From Catenovulum sediminis (lineage in GTDB: Bacteria > Pseudomonadota > Gammaproteobacteria > Enterobacterales > Alteromonadaceae), in contig NZ_CP041660.1 in NCBI RefSeq assembly GCF_007289895.1, positions 3,968,001 to 4,032,000 of the forward strand: a stretch of DNA of 64,000 nucleotides, given 5' to 3'. The position numbers and the translations under genes are program-made. This document shows positions 1 to 7,171 of this stretch, piece after piece. Under the pieces are notes generated by a model. That model ran no database searches. It had not been told where the DNA came from and saw only the letters and a program-made list of their open reading frames with translations. Position 1 is the stretch's first letter. Each line of letters opens with the position of its first letter.

Positions 1-1200
1 TTCGTAAATCAGACCAATACTGGGCAAATCAGTTGTCACCTGATAACCGATAATGCCACCTTCACCAGTACTCACCATCTGCTCTAAACGTTCAGTTAAC
101 TGTTCTAGCTTGTAATCTATTTCAGCTTGCTCAACAGCATTAAATTCAACGATGTTAATGCCTTCGAGTGTTTTGCCTGGAACATCTTCAATCAGATGTT
201 TAACCGATTCCCAAATAATATCTTCTCTGGCAAGGTTTAATACTTTACTGTCAATCGTTTCAACCGATGTTGCGTTGGCTTCAACTAAAAATGGTGCATT
301 GCGCAGAGCTGATTCAAAGCTATCGTATTTAACATTAACCAATGTTTTGTATGGCGCGATGGGCGTAATATTTAATTTAGCTTCAGCGACAAAAGCAAGC
401 GACCCTTCAGAGCCTGTGATAATGCGACTTAAATCAAATTCAGTAAGATCATCGTTAAAAACATGCTCTAAGTCATAACCGGTTAAAAAACGGTTTAAAC
501 GGGGAAATTTATCTAGTATCTGTGAACGTTTTTCGCGACAAGTTGCCAATACTTGACGATAAACATGTCCAATGTTTGTATCTTGCTGTGCAATTTTTTC
601 AGCATTGGTTGTTGACGTTTTCTCGGTTGTTAATACCTCACCAGATAATAATACACTGGTTAAACCTAATACATGATCACTGGTTTTTCCGTATACCAGA
701 GAACCTTGCCCAGAGGCATCTGTATTAACCATGCCGCCAATAGTTGCCCTGTTACTCGTGCTTAAATCTGGGGCAAAAAAGTAACCATGTGGTTTCAAAA
801 ACGCATTGAGTTGATCTTTAACAACCCCTGCCTGCACTTTGACCCAGCCTTCTCGTGCATTAAAGTCCAGTATTTGGTTCATATGCCGGCTGACATCAAC
901 AACAATCCCGGTTGTTAATGACTGGCCATTGGTTCCAGTTCCACCACCGCGCGGCGAGAATTTAACAGCTTGATATTGCGGTTTGCTGGCCAGCTTTGTC
1001 AGTATAACTAGATCATCTGTCGATTTTGGCAAAACAACAGCCTGTGGCAGTGCCTGATACACACTGTTGTCGGTAGATACGGAAAAACGACTGGCATAAC
1101 TTGTTTCAATATCACCGGAAAAGTCTGATTTATCTAATTCATTTAAAAATTCGAGATAAATTTTTTCAATTGCATCAACAGCAGTCAAACGTGGGATCAT
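1..1200 (-). CDS. ydiJ: FAD-binding oxidoreductase YdiJ, N-terminal 400 codons (cut by window edge)
   Basis: The frame is open from an ATG at 1200 to the window start. The N-terminus (MIPRLTAVDA) and the stretches SPRGGGTGTNGQ, STSNRATIGGM and NTDASGQGSLVYGKTSDHVLG match the FAD-binding (PCMH-type) half of the roughly 1000-residue YdiJ family, which fuses an FAD-linked 2-hydroxyacid dehydrogenase domain to a C-terminal iron-sulfur domain. YdiJ is reported to act on D-2-hydroxyglutarate. RFLTGYDLEHVFND and RIITGSEGSLAF further along are also family blocks. The iron-sulfur part lies outside the window. The gene appears monocistronic at its 5' side, because the next gene is divergent. Confidence 0.9.
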   Translation of the reverse strand, partial: MIPRLTAVDAIEKIYLEFLNELDKSDFSGDIETSYASRFSVSTDNSVYQALPQAVVLPKSTDDLVILTKLASKPQYQAVKFSPRGGGTGTNGQSLTTGIVVDVSRHMNQILDFNAREGWVKVQAGVVKDQLNAFLKPHGYFFAPDLSTSNRATIGGMVNTDASGQGSLVYGKTSDHVLGLTSVLLSGEVLTTEKTSTTNAEKIAQQDTNIGHVYRQVLATCREKRSQILDKFPRLNRFLTGYDLEHVFNDDLTEFDLSRIITGSEGSLAFVAEAKLNITPIAPYKTLVNVKYDSFESALRNAPFLVEANATSVETIDSKVLNLAREDIIWESVKHLIEDVPGKTLEGINIVEFNAVEQAEIDYKLEQLTERLEQMVSTGEGGIIGYQVTTDLPSIGLIYE

Positions 1201-1312
1201 GTAGTTTCAATATCTCATATTTAATTTGCGACAGATTATATCAAGATTGCTCGCAAAGAACCAAAGCAAAGACTAATCTTAATTAAGCCAAAACCAAAAA
1301 CAGATTGTTAAA

Positions 1313-2071
1313 ATGAATATCGGCCAAAACTTGAGTTTAAAATCTATCCTTGTAGTCTGTTTACTAATATTTGCTGCACTGCCCAAATTAGGCTTTGCAA
1401 CCACAACGGAGTCACATTTAAAATTTGTCGTACCTCATTTTCCACCTTATACCTTCATTGAAAATGGCACTTGGCATGGTGAAGGCTATAAAATGGCAAC
1501 AGAAGCTTTAAAACAAGCTAAAATTGCCTTTACCATCAAACCCGTGTCTAACTATGGCAAAGCATTTGCCATGCTTAAATCAGGACATGCTGATGGTTTT
1601 TTTCTTGCATCACAAAATGAGCAGAGAGATAAAATAGCCGTTTTTAGCCAGTCAATCGTCACCAATCATTGGAAGTGGTACGTTCTTAAAGACATTAAGG
1701 ATTCACCATACAGCAAATATTTTAAAGATAATTATCGTATTGCCAGCCATTTAAACGCCAACACACATATTTGGTTAAAAGAAAACGGCTATCGGGTAGA
1801 AGCAGTGGTAGATGTTGCTAGCATAGCGCTGATGCTAGAAAAAAATAGGTTTGAAGCCGTCTTATTAGCTGAGAAAGTGTTTGAGCAAACAGCTTTACAG
1901 CAAAATATCTCGCTCGCAAGTTTTAACCAATACCTACATAGCAATCGAGAGTTTGGTATTTATATTAGCAAAAAGAAAGTGCACCAAAACCCAGAAATAA
2001 TGCGACGCCTGAATCAAGCTATATTGCAGATCCAGACAAAACATATAAATCAGAACTCCTTGTCCCAATAA
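1313..2071 (+). CDS. Periplasmic substrate-binding protein, SBP_bac_3-like, orphan
   Basis: This 252-residue protein has a clear Sec signal peptide (hydrophobic stretch at about residues 10-28, likely cleavage after GFA). The mature part looks like a small type-II binding protein of the amino-acid (SBP family 3) kind: VVPHFPPYTFIENG near the start, a GEGYKMATEAL segment and SGHADGFFLAS in the middle. No permease or ATPase gene is adjacent, so it may serve a transporter encoded elsewhere or a sensory protein. The ligand cannot be predicted. The start is the first ATG, 13 codons before the hydrophobic core. Confidence 0.7.
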   Translation: MNIGQNLSLKSILVVCLLIFAALPKLGFATTTESHLKFVVPHFPPYTFIENGTWHGEGYKMATEALKQAKIAFTIKPVSNYGKAFAMLKSGHADGFFLASQNEQRDKIAVFSQSIVTNHWKWYVLKDIKDSPYSKYFKDNYRIASHLNANTHIWLKENGYRVEAVVDVASIALMLEKNRFEAVLLAEKVFEQTALQQNISLASFNQYLHSNREFGIYISKKKVHQNPEIMRRLNQAILQIQTKHINQNSLSQ

Positions 2072-2083
2072 ACGAAAAGGCCT

Positions 2084-2740
2084 CTAAGCTGCGCGATTAA
2101 ACTTCCATATTCGGCCTTTAAATGGCTTTTCTAAAAAATCAGTATGTACCGGTACAGACTGCTGACATGCAAAACCATATGCCATCATTTTTTTACTAAA
2201 ACGGCTTTGCTGGCCCCTACCTGGGTCCACTAATATCACTTCACATTGAGGTTTTGCATGCGCTGCAATAAAATCAGACAATAATGCAATATGCTCTGCT
2301 TCATATAGTAAATCGCTGCCAACTATCATATCAAACTGGCCTAAAACCGTTTCACCGTCATTCCAATCAACTCGTGTAAAAGGTATCGACTGTCCTTTAT
2401 TTAAGCGCACATTTTCAGCTAAAAAGCGACCAGCTTCTGGGTGATAATCAGTAGCTGTCACATTGGCATGGCGGGCGTTTAACAGCAAACTAGACAAACC
2501 GATACCACAACCGACTTCTAAAATTCTCTTATTTTCAACTTGATAGTCACTCAAATAATGCGCTAACACTAACCCAGATGGCCAAACAATCCCAAACAAA
2601 GGCCAAGATGCTGACGAGATACCTAAAGCTTCGGCTTCACCTTTACTATCATCATATTGTTGATTATCAAATAAAGTGCGTAAATGGATATCATAATTAT
2701 CAAACTCGACGGTTTGATAACGGACTCGGGCAGTGGTCAT
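2084..2740 (-). CDS. Class I SAM-dependent methyltransferase
   Basis: The 218-residue protein carries the SAM-binding motif I LEVGCGIGLSS at about residues 75-85, an acidic motif II (TATDYHP) and a GSDLLYE block typical of Nnt1/METTL (Methyltransf_16) type small methyltransferases, several of which modify protein lysines. The substrate is not inferable. It is convergent with the upstream binding-protein gene, only 12 bp away, and is separated by about 115 bp from the VOC gene on the same strand. Confidence 0.75.
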   Translation of the reverse strand: MTTARVRYQTVEFDNYDIHLRTLFDNQQYDDSKGEAEALGISSASWPLFGIVWPSGLVLAHYLSDYQVENKRILEVGCGIGLSSLLLNARHANVTATDYHPEAGRFLAENVRLNKGQSIPFTRVDWNDGETVLGQFDMIVGSDLLYEAEHIALLSDFIAAHAKPQCEVILVDPGRGQQSRFSKKMMAYGFACQQSVPVHTDFLEKPFKGRIWKFNRAA

Positions 2741-2854
2741 GTAATACCTAATAAGTAAAAGCCTGAATCCGAATGGACAAGAAGCAGGAATATATATAAC
2801 AAAGATTATATCTTTTTTACTTAGCTTTGGCGAATAATAAGCCGAATGGTGAGT

Positions 2855-3208
2855 TTAACGATCAGACCAAACAGCTAATTCATTGCCGCTTGGCTCTGTA
2901 AAATGAAAACGTCGACCGCCGGGAAATTCAAATATGTCTTTAATAATTTGTCCCCCTGCGGCGATAATTTTTTGTTGCGTATCCGCCAAGTCTTCACTGT
3001 ATAAAACAATTAACGCACTTCCGTTACCGGCGCTGGCGTTTAAATCTGCCTGATAAAAGCCACCGTCCAGACCCGAATTCGAAAAAGCGGTATACTCAGT
3101 GCCATAGTCAACAAAAGTCCAGCAAAATACTTGTTCGAAAAATGCTTTTGTCGAATGAATATCCCGCGTGGCGAATTCGACGTAATTAATTTTTTCATGT
3201 TGTTTCAT
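2855..3208 (-). CDS. VOC-family (glyoxalase/bleomycin-resistance fold) protein
   Basis: A 117-residue single-domain protein beginning NYVEFATRDIHSTKAFFEQVFCW, the first beta-alpha-beta repeat of the vicinal oxygen chelate fold, and ending in HFTEPSGNELAVWSD, with the metal-ligand-type glutamate of the second repeat. The enzymatic activity is unknown. Its ATG overlaps the last codon of the wrecked phzF-like gene (ATGA), so it was the last gene of a translationally coupled operon. Confidence 0.75.
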   Translation of the reverse strand: MKQHEKINYVEFATRDIHSTKAFFEQVFCWTFVDYGTEYTAFSNSGLDGGFYQADLNASAGNGSALIVLYSEDLADTQQKIIAAGGQIIKDIFEFPGGRRFHFTEPSGNELAVWSDR

Positions 3209-3563
3209 ATCATTATCTGCCCTTTTAAATAATCTACCGCCTGCCCTTCAATAAATACGCAATAAATACGCAATCACCGTCAATCAAAAGTTTAATAGCC
3301 CCGGTCTTTTCGATAATTGTTTAGCAACAAGCTGATTTTTTAATCAGTTTTTTAGCCCAGCAAGGTACCATAATGCAATGAGCTGAGCCTGTCACCGGAT
3401 CTTCATCGATACCACACTTTGGATAAAAACACCGACTGACAAAGTCACAGCCTTCGCCCCGCGCACTGACAACTCCCCCTCTAAGCGGTATGAATTACGC
3501 CGCAGGGTTGCCAGACAATACTTGATTTGTAATCGCATCTACTTGATATATTTCTAATGTCAT
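3205..3563 (-). pseudogene. Remnant of a PhzF-family isomerase gene (internal deletion, stop, frameshifts)
   Basis: Reading minus from an ATG at 3563 gives MTLEIYQVDAITNQVLSGNPAA, the PhzF-family N-terminus, then a TAA stop. About 15 codons later the same frame resumes with GEGCDFVSRCFYP and GIDEDPVTGSAHC, the C-terminal signature of the family. Around 550-600 bp of the normal middle is therefore missing. Further on the frame breaks again. An exact 11-bp tandem duplication (3250-3260 and 3261-3271) shifts the end. Removing one copy restores FIEGQAVDYLKGQIMI and a stop at 3205, the usual PhzF ending. Both original ends form ATGA overlaps with neighbouring genes, so the gene was once intact inside this operon. 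Confidence 0.88.
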
Positions 3564-4021
3564 AACCAGCGTCTCACCTGCTGACAGTAATTGCGATAAT
3601 CAATTGGGAAAATTTTTCTTAACGCTTGCTCTTCCGGGTAAATCTGAAATCGATTCATGTAAATGACGAAACTAAACGAGAACACTAAAGCCAGAATATT
3701 TGTTAAATAAAAACCCCACGCTATCAGCATAAATAACATAGCCAGATACATAGGGTTTCTGCTGTAACTAAAAACGCCGTTTGTTACTAAGTGACTTGCT
3801 GTATTGACTTTCACTGGGTTTACCGTTGTATTCGCACGTTTAAAATCGCGCACAGCTAACAAGCCAATGATGATTGCTGCAAGTAAAAATAATGCAGCCA
3901 GACGTTTGTTATACGGCAAAATGCCGATATGCAAATGCGTGATGTTTGCTAATACCCACATCAGAGCTGCAATTATCAAAACCACAAAAACAGGTGGTAT
4001 TCTAGTTTCTAGCCATTTCAT
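3560..4021 (-). CDS. Isoprenylcysteine carboxyl methyltransferase / PEMT family membrane protein
   Basis: The 153-residue protein has about four hydrophobic segments (around residues 10-27, 41-58, 95-112 and 110-125) and the family's C-terminal cofactor block: GVFSYSRNPMYLAMLFMLIAWG followed by PEEQALRKIFPIDYRNYCQQVRRWL. Bacterial members methylate small molecules or lipids, and the substrate here is unknown. Its stop overlaps the ATG of the phzF remnant, and its own ATG overlaps the stop of the preceding small membrane protein, so all were co-translated. Confidence 0.8.
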   Translation of the reverse strand: MKWLETRIPPVFVVLIIAALMWVLANITHLHIGILPYNKRLAALFLLAAIIIGLLAVRDFKRANTTVNPVKVNTASHLVTNGVFSYSRNPMYLAMLFMLIAWGFYLTNILALVFSFSFVIYMNRFQIYPEEQALRKIFPIDYRNYCQQVRRWL

Positions 4022-4365
4022 AGCGAACTCGTGTAACTGAAGCTAAAGTACAGATTGCAAATCACAGATAAAATACAAAACAGCGCAGCTAAACCTAAAA
4101 CCACTTTACAATTTCGACGATAATTTGAAACTCTATCATCATGAGAAACATTATCTGTCCCCGCTTTAATCACCTTATCAATAAAGCTAATTTGTACGGT
4201 TTGCTTAGTAAACCCCATTCTTTTTATCGTAGCTTGCTGCCAAAGCTCTGGATAGTGATTTTTGATATGTCTTAGCATTTGTTTACGTTGCCATGCATAA
4301 AGCAGCAGGCAAATTGAAGAGAGTATAAAAAAATGCTCTGCTATGTTGAGAGTGAAATAATCCAT
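4018..4365 (-). CDS. Small two-helix membrane protein, unknown function
   Basis: 115 residues with a hydrophobic helix at each end (about 10-23 and 89-109) and a basic hydrophilic middle containing HYPELWQQA. This layout resembles UspB-like small inner-membrane proteins, but the similarity is only architectural and no function is assigned. It is the first gene of the four-gene set running to the VOC gene. Its stop codon overlaps the next ATG (ATGA). Confidence 0.6.
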   Translation of the reverse strand: MDYFTLNIAEHFFILSSICLLLYAWQRKQMLRHIKNHYPELWQQATIKRMGFTKQTVQISFIDKVIKAGTDNVSHDDRVSNYRRNCKVVLGLAALFCILSVICNLYFSFSYTSSL

Positions 4366-4439
4366 AAATGTCCCTATTTTATCTTTAAGTGTTTATATAC
4401 AGTACCGTTTAAACGGGCTTTTCATTGTATATCAATCAT

Positions 4440-5297
4440 TCAACCTGTAACGGAATCATCATAGTGACTGAGTTCAAAGTTTGCCAGTTTGACATGAATA
4501 TCGGTAAAAACCTGATTTTGAATCAACGTGATACTTTTTTCTTTTACCAGCTCCAATATTGCGAGAAAAGTGACAACCACACCACTTGGCCCTTCTTTCA
4601 CCGCAAAAAAGTCAGCAAAAGGATAATAGTCACTAGTTGTTAATTTTTCCAGTATATCGGCCATTCGCGCGCGGGTTGATAATACTTCAGGTTTAATCTG
4701 ATGATGCTTAAAGTTATCGGCTCGCTTTAACACAGCCGCAAAGGCCATGACAATTTCTTGCATATCGACATCTGGCTGGATCACAACAGGCTTACAATTA
4801 TTTGCAACCGCTACAGATGCAGTATAAAAATCCCTGTCTTTGCGTGGCAACTCATCTATTTCAGCGGCGGCTTTTTTAATAACCTCATACTCTTGTAAAC
4901 GCCTAACCAGTTCAGCGCGCGGATCTGCCTCTTCTTCTTCATCGCGCTTCAACTTAGGTAACAACACTCTGGACTTAATTTCTGCCAGCATGGCCGCCAT
5001 CACTAAATACTCAGCGGCCAGTTCAAGATTTACATCTTTCATTACCTCAACATATTCCATGTACTGCTGAGTAATTTGATTAATTGGAATATCCGCTATT
5101 TCAAATTTTTGCTTTCGTATTAAATATAAAAGTAAATCAAGCGGACCTTCGAATGATTCTAAAATCACTTCCAGTGCTTCAGGTGGGATAAATAAATCTT
5201 CTGGCTTTTCAATAACCGCCTCGCCGCGCACATATGCGAGCGGCAATTCTTGTTGTATGGGAGCAGTTGCAACAATTTCAGCGGTTTCAGTCATCAA
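4440..5297 (-). CDS. scpA: Segregation and condensation protein A
   Basis: ScpA is the kleisin that bridges SMC/MukB-like ATPase heads in the chromosome condensation complex. The 285-residue protein shows the kleisin N-terminal block VILESFEGPLDLLLYLIRKQKFEIADIPI and the LVMAAMLAEIKSRVLLP segment, and a C-terminal winged-helix part (VVTFLAILELVKEKSITLIQNQVF). Its start overlaps the stop of yciO by 4 bp. In related genomes scpB and rluB usually follow scpA, but here an unrelated membrane-protein operon follows. Confidence 0.93.
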   Translation of the reverse strand: MMTETAEIVATAPIQQELPLAYVRGEAVIEKPEDLFIPPEALEVILESFEGPLDLLLYLIRKQKFEIADIPINQITQQYMEYVEVMKDVNLELAAEYLVMAAMLAEIKSRVLLPKLKRDEEEEADPRAELVRRLQEYEVIKKAAAEIDELPRKDRDFYTASVAVANNCKPVVIQPDVDMQEIVMAFAAVLKRADNFKHHQIKPEVLSTRARMADILEKLTTSDYYPFADFFAVKEGPSGVVVTFLAILELVKEKSITLIQNQVFTDIHVKLANFELSHYDDSVTG

Positions 5298-5914
5298 CTA
5301 AAAGGTGCTATATCACCATTTCCTTCACGGATTACAACGGGTAATTCATCATATAAATCAACAACGGTTGTTGGGGTTTCTTGCAATATACCGCCGTGAA
5401 TAATCAGGTCAACCGAGTGCTCTAACTTGTCGCGGATCTCTTCCGGATCAGCTTCAGCAAAATTATTACCCGGTAAAATCAAGCTTGACGACATTAAGGG
5501 TTCACCCAAGGTTTCTAATAACTGCAACGCAATTGCATTGTTCGGGATGCGAATACCAATGCTTTTTCGTTTCGGATTCTGCAGGCGCTTGGGAACTTCA
5601 CGTGTTGCTTTGAATATAAAAGTATAGGGCCCAGGTGTATTGTTTTTTAACATCCGAAAAGCCGTATTTCCCACTTTAGCATACAGTGACAATTCAGAAA
5701 CATCTTTACACATCATCGTAAAATCATGATCCATTTCGAGTTGTCGGATACGACATATTCTTTCTAACGCTGCTTTGTCTCCCACTTGACAACCAATAGC
5801 ATAGCCAGAGTCAGTCGGATAAACCACGACGCCACCTTTGCGGATAATTTCACATGCTTGGTTGAGTAACCGCTTTTGCGGATTTTCTGGATGAACATAG
5901 AAAAATTGACTCAT
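5294..5914 (-). CDS. yciO: YciO (Sua5/YrdC/YciO family nucleotide/RNA-binding protein)
   Basis: The 206-residue protein has the YrdC-like fold signature: KGGVVVYPTDSGYAIGCQ near residues 28-45, then RICRIRQ, NTPGPYTFIF, KSIGIRIP and a C-terminal EETPTTVVD-like block. This family includes threonylcarbamoyl-AMP synthases. The YciO branch is the non-essential paralogue, and its precise role is less certain. It lies between rnm and scpA, the order common in Gammaproteobacteria, and overlaps scpA by 4 bp. Confidence 0.88.
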   Translation of the reverse strand: MSQFFYVHPENPQKRLLNQACEIIRKGGVVVYPTDSGYAIGCQVGDKAALERICRIRQLEMDHDFTMMCKDVSELSLYAKVGNTAFRMLKNNTPGPYTFIFKATREVPKRLQNPKRKSIGIRIPNNAIALQLLETLGEPLMSSSLILPGNNFAEADPEEIRDKLEHSVDLIIHGGILQETPTTVVDLYDELPVVIREGNGDIAPFS

Positions 5915-5927
5915 GTAAATGCACTCC

Positions 5928-6782
5928 TTAAGCGATTTTCAGATTCCAAGTTGCCCAAATAGGCTGACAACTTTGAGGCAAGGGTAACAAATCTCCAAGC
6001 TCAGTATAAGATGAAACACGATGAAAGTCTGAACCTTGTGACGCTTTTAATGAGGCACCATGCGCATAATTAGCCAATTGGATTAATTCATTGTTGTTTT
6101 GCCGCGGTAAGGCCACTTCAATCGCATCCCCTTTTGCGAGAGCAAAATCATCAACTAACTTTTTAATCCATTTATTTTTTAAATCATACCTTGTCGGATG
6201 CGCTAATACCGCCTGCCCACCGACTGATTGTATCAGGGCGACTGCATCTTCTAACGACATCCAGTCTGGCGTTGTATAGGCTTTGCCTTTGCGCCCTAAA
6301 TATTTATCAAAAGCCTGCTGTATACGTGTCACATAACCATTGTTTAATAAATGACGTGCAAAGTGCACACGGGAAATACTCTCGCCACCCGCCATTTTTT
6401 TAACCGTATCAAATAATACCTCTGCGTCTAGCTCGGGTATCACGCGTGCAAGTTTGCTTGCTATCCTAAATGCACGTGCTTCTCGTTCATTTTGTTGACG
6501 TTCTAAAGCAGCCACCAAGTTGACATTGTCAATGTCAATATTTAAGCCAACTACATGTATTTCAAAACCATGCCAGCGTGTAGAAATTTCAACGCCATGA
6601 ATCAATTGCAACGGCAGATTAAACGCTTCAATTGCATTTTGTGCTGGATTGATCGCCGCCACAGTATCATGATCGGTTATCGCTAAAACAGACACACCTT
6701 TATTTGCAGCACGTAACACGAGTTCTTTCGGCGTTAACTCACCATCTGAACAATTTGTGTGACTGTGTAAATCAATTTTCAT
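5928..6782 (-). CDS. rnm: PHP-domain phosphoesterase (RNase AM / 3',5'-nucleoside bisphosphate phosphatase)
   Basis: The protein of 284 residues opens with the PHP metal-binding motif DLHSHTNCSDG at residues 4-14 (HxH) and continues with AITDHDTVA, HGVEIS, VLAHPTRYDL and GSDFH, all metal-ligand blocks of the family. Members (formerly YciV/TrpH) hydrolyse 3'-phosphorylated nucleotides and mature the 5' end of rRNA. It is divergent from the trp operon and heads the rnm-yciO-scpA group with 13 bp to yciO. Confidence 0.9.
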   Translation of the reverse strand: MKIDLHSHTNCSDGELTPKELVLRAANKGVSVLAITDHDTVAAINPAQNAIEAFNLPLQLIHGVEISTRWHGFEIHVVGLNIDIDNVNLVAALERQQNEREARAFRIASKLARVIPELDAEVLFDTVKKMAGGESISRVHFARHLLNNGYVTRIQQAFDKYLGRKGKAYTTPDWMSLEDAVALIQSVGGQAVLAHPTRYDLKNKWIKKLVDDFALAKGDAIEVALPRQNNNELIQLANYAHGASLKASQGSDFHRVSSYTELGDLLPLPQSCQPIWATWNLKIA

Positions 6783-6816
6783 CTACGACACCATGCAATT
6801 TTCATTTTAAAAACAG

Positions 6817-6846
6817 TTGACTTTAACACAGATATGCGTTTCATTA
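6817..6846 (+). promoter_or_regulatory. Candidate promoter of the trp operon
   Basis: TTGACT (6817-6822) matches a -35 element. A weak -10 (TCATTA, 6841-6846) lies 18 bp downstream, and TATTAA at 6851 is an alternative. The position, 30-60 bp before trpL, fits an attenuated transcript. No convincing TrpR operator palindrome was recognised. Confidence 0.4.
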
Positions 6847-6876
6847 GACATATTAATTTTATGACTGGAATTTGTC

Positions 6877-6951
6877 ATGTTAAACACAGCTTTCAAAACA
6901 ACCGAAATTATTTCGGCACACAACTTAGTTTGGTGGTGGTCCTTCACTTAG
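6877..6951 (+). CDS. trpL: trp leader peptide (24 aa) with three consecutive Trp codons
   Basis: A GGAA ribosome-binding element (6867-6870) precedes an ATG at 6877. The 24-codon frame contains three tandem TGG codons at 6931-6939 and stops with TAG at 6949-6951, about 40 bp before a GC-rich terminator. This is the classic layout for ribosome-mediated attenuation: ribosomes stall on the Trp codons when charged tRNA-Trp is scarce and an antiterminator forms. A perfect 6-bp hairpin (6902-6907 with 6911-6916) inside the frame is an additional feature. It is too short for standard gene callers. Confidence 0.9.
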   Translation: MLNTAFKTTEIISAHNLVWWWSFT

Positions 6952-6953
6952 GT

Positions 6954-7016
6954 GCGGGTCAGCTGTGTATTGTTTAAACAAAACATAAAAAAGCCCGCAA
7001 AAGCGGGCTTTTTTAT
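6954..7016 (+). terminator. trp attenuator (mutually exclusive terminator/antiterminator)
   Basis: The terminator stem AAGCCCGC (6991-6998) pairs with GCGGGCTT (7003-7010) across an AAAA loop and is followed by a T-run. GCGGG at 6954-6958, just after the trpL stop, can instead pair with CCCGC at 6994-6998, giving the alternative antiterminator. CACAGC (6885-6890) in trpL can pair with GCTGTG (6962-6967), a possible 1:2 pairing that would sequester the region. These pairings were read by eye and not folded. Confidence 0.88.
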
Positions 7017-7078
7017 TTTCTGATTCAGGTACAATATGTCGCGTGCATTTTAGCAACAAAACAAAGTGAGAGGGACTT

Positions 7079-7159
7079 GTGAATAATTTTACAAATGATT
7101 CAAAGCGTTGGCGAAACTGTTAAGAACAAAACGCAACTTACCTTTTTTGTTTTAACAGT
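7079..7159 (+). promoter_or_regulatory. Mini-ORF and hairpin just upstream of trpE
   Basis: Between the attenuator and trpE, an AGAGGGA element precedes a GTG at 7079 that opens a 14-codon frame (one Trp codon, stop at 7121-7123). Its stop lies within the left arm of a long hairpin: ACTGTTAA (7116-7123) with TTAACAGT (7152-7159), extended after a small asymmetry by ACAAAA with TTTTGT. trpE starts 12 bp after the hairpin and lacks a good ribosome-binding site. Translational coupling or a second control layer is possible. The mini-ORF may also be chance. Confidence 0.4.
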
Positions 7160-7171
7160 CAGAATTAAATT

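Noticed and set aside
4380-4415. TATACAGTA near 4399 as a LexA box and a CCGTTTAAACGG palindrome as a terminator
   Set aside because: The left LexA half has two mismatches and the palindrome has no T-run on either strand.
6817-6876. TrpR operator
   Set aside because: No palindrome of the GTACTAGTT type was seen before trpL.
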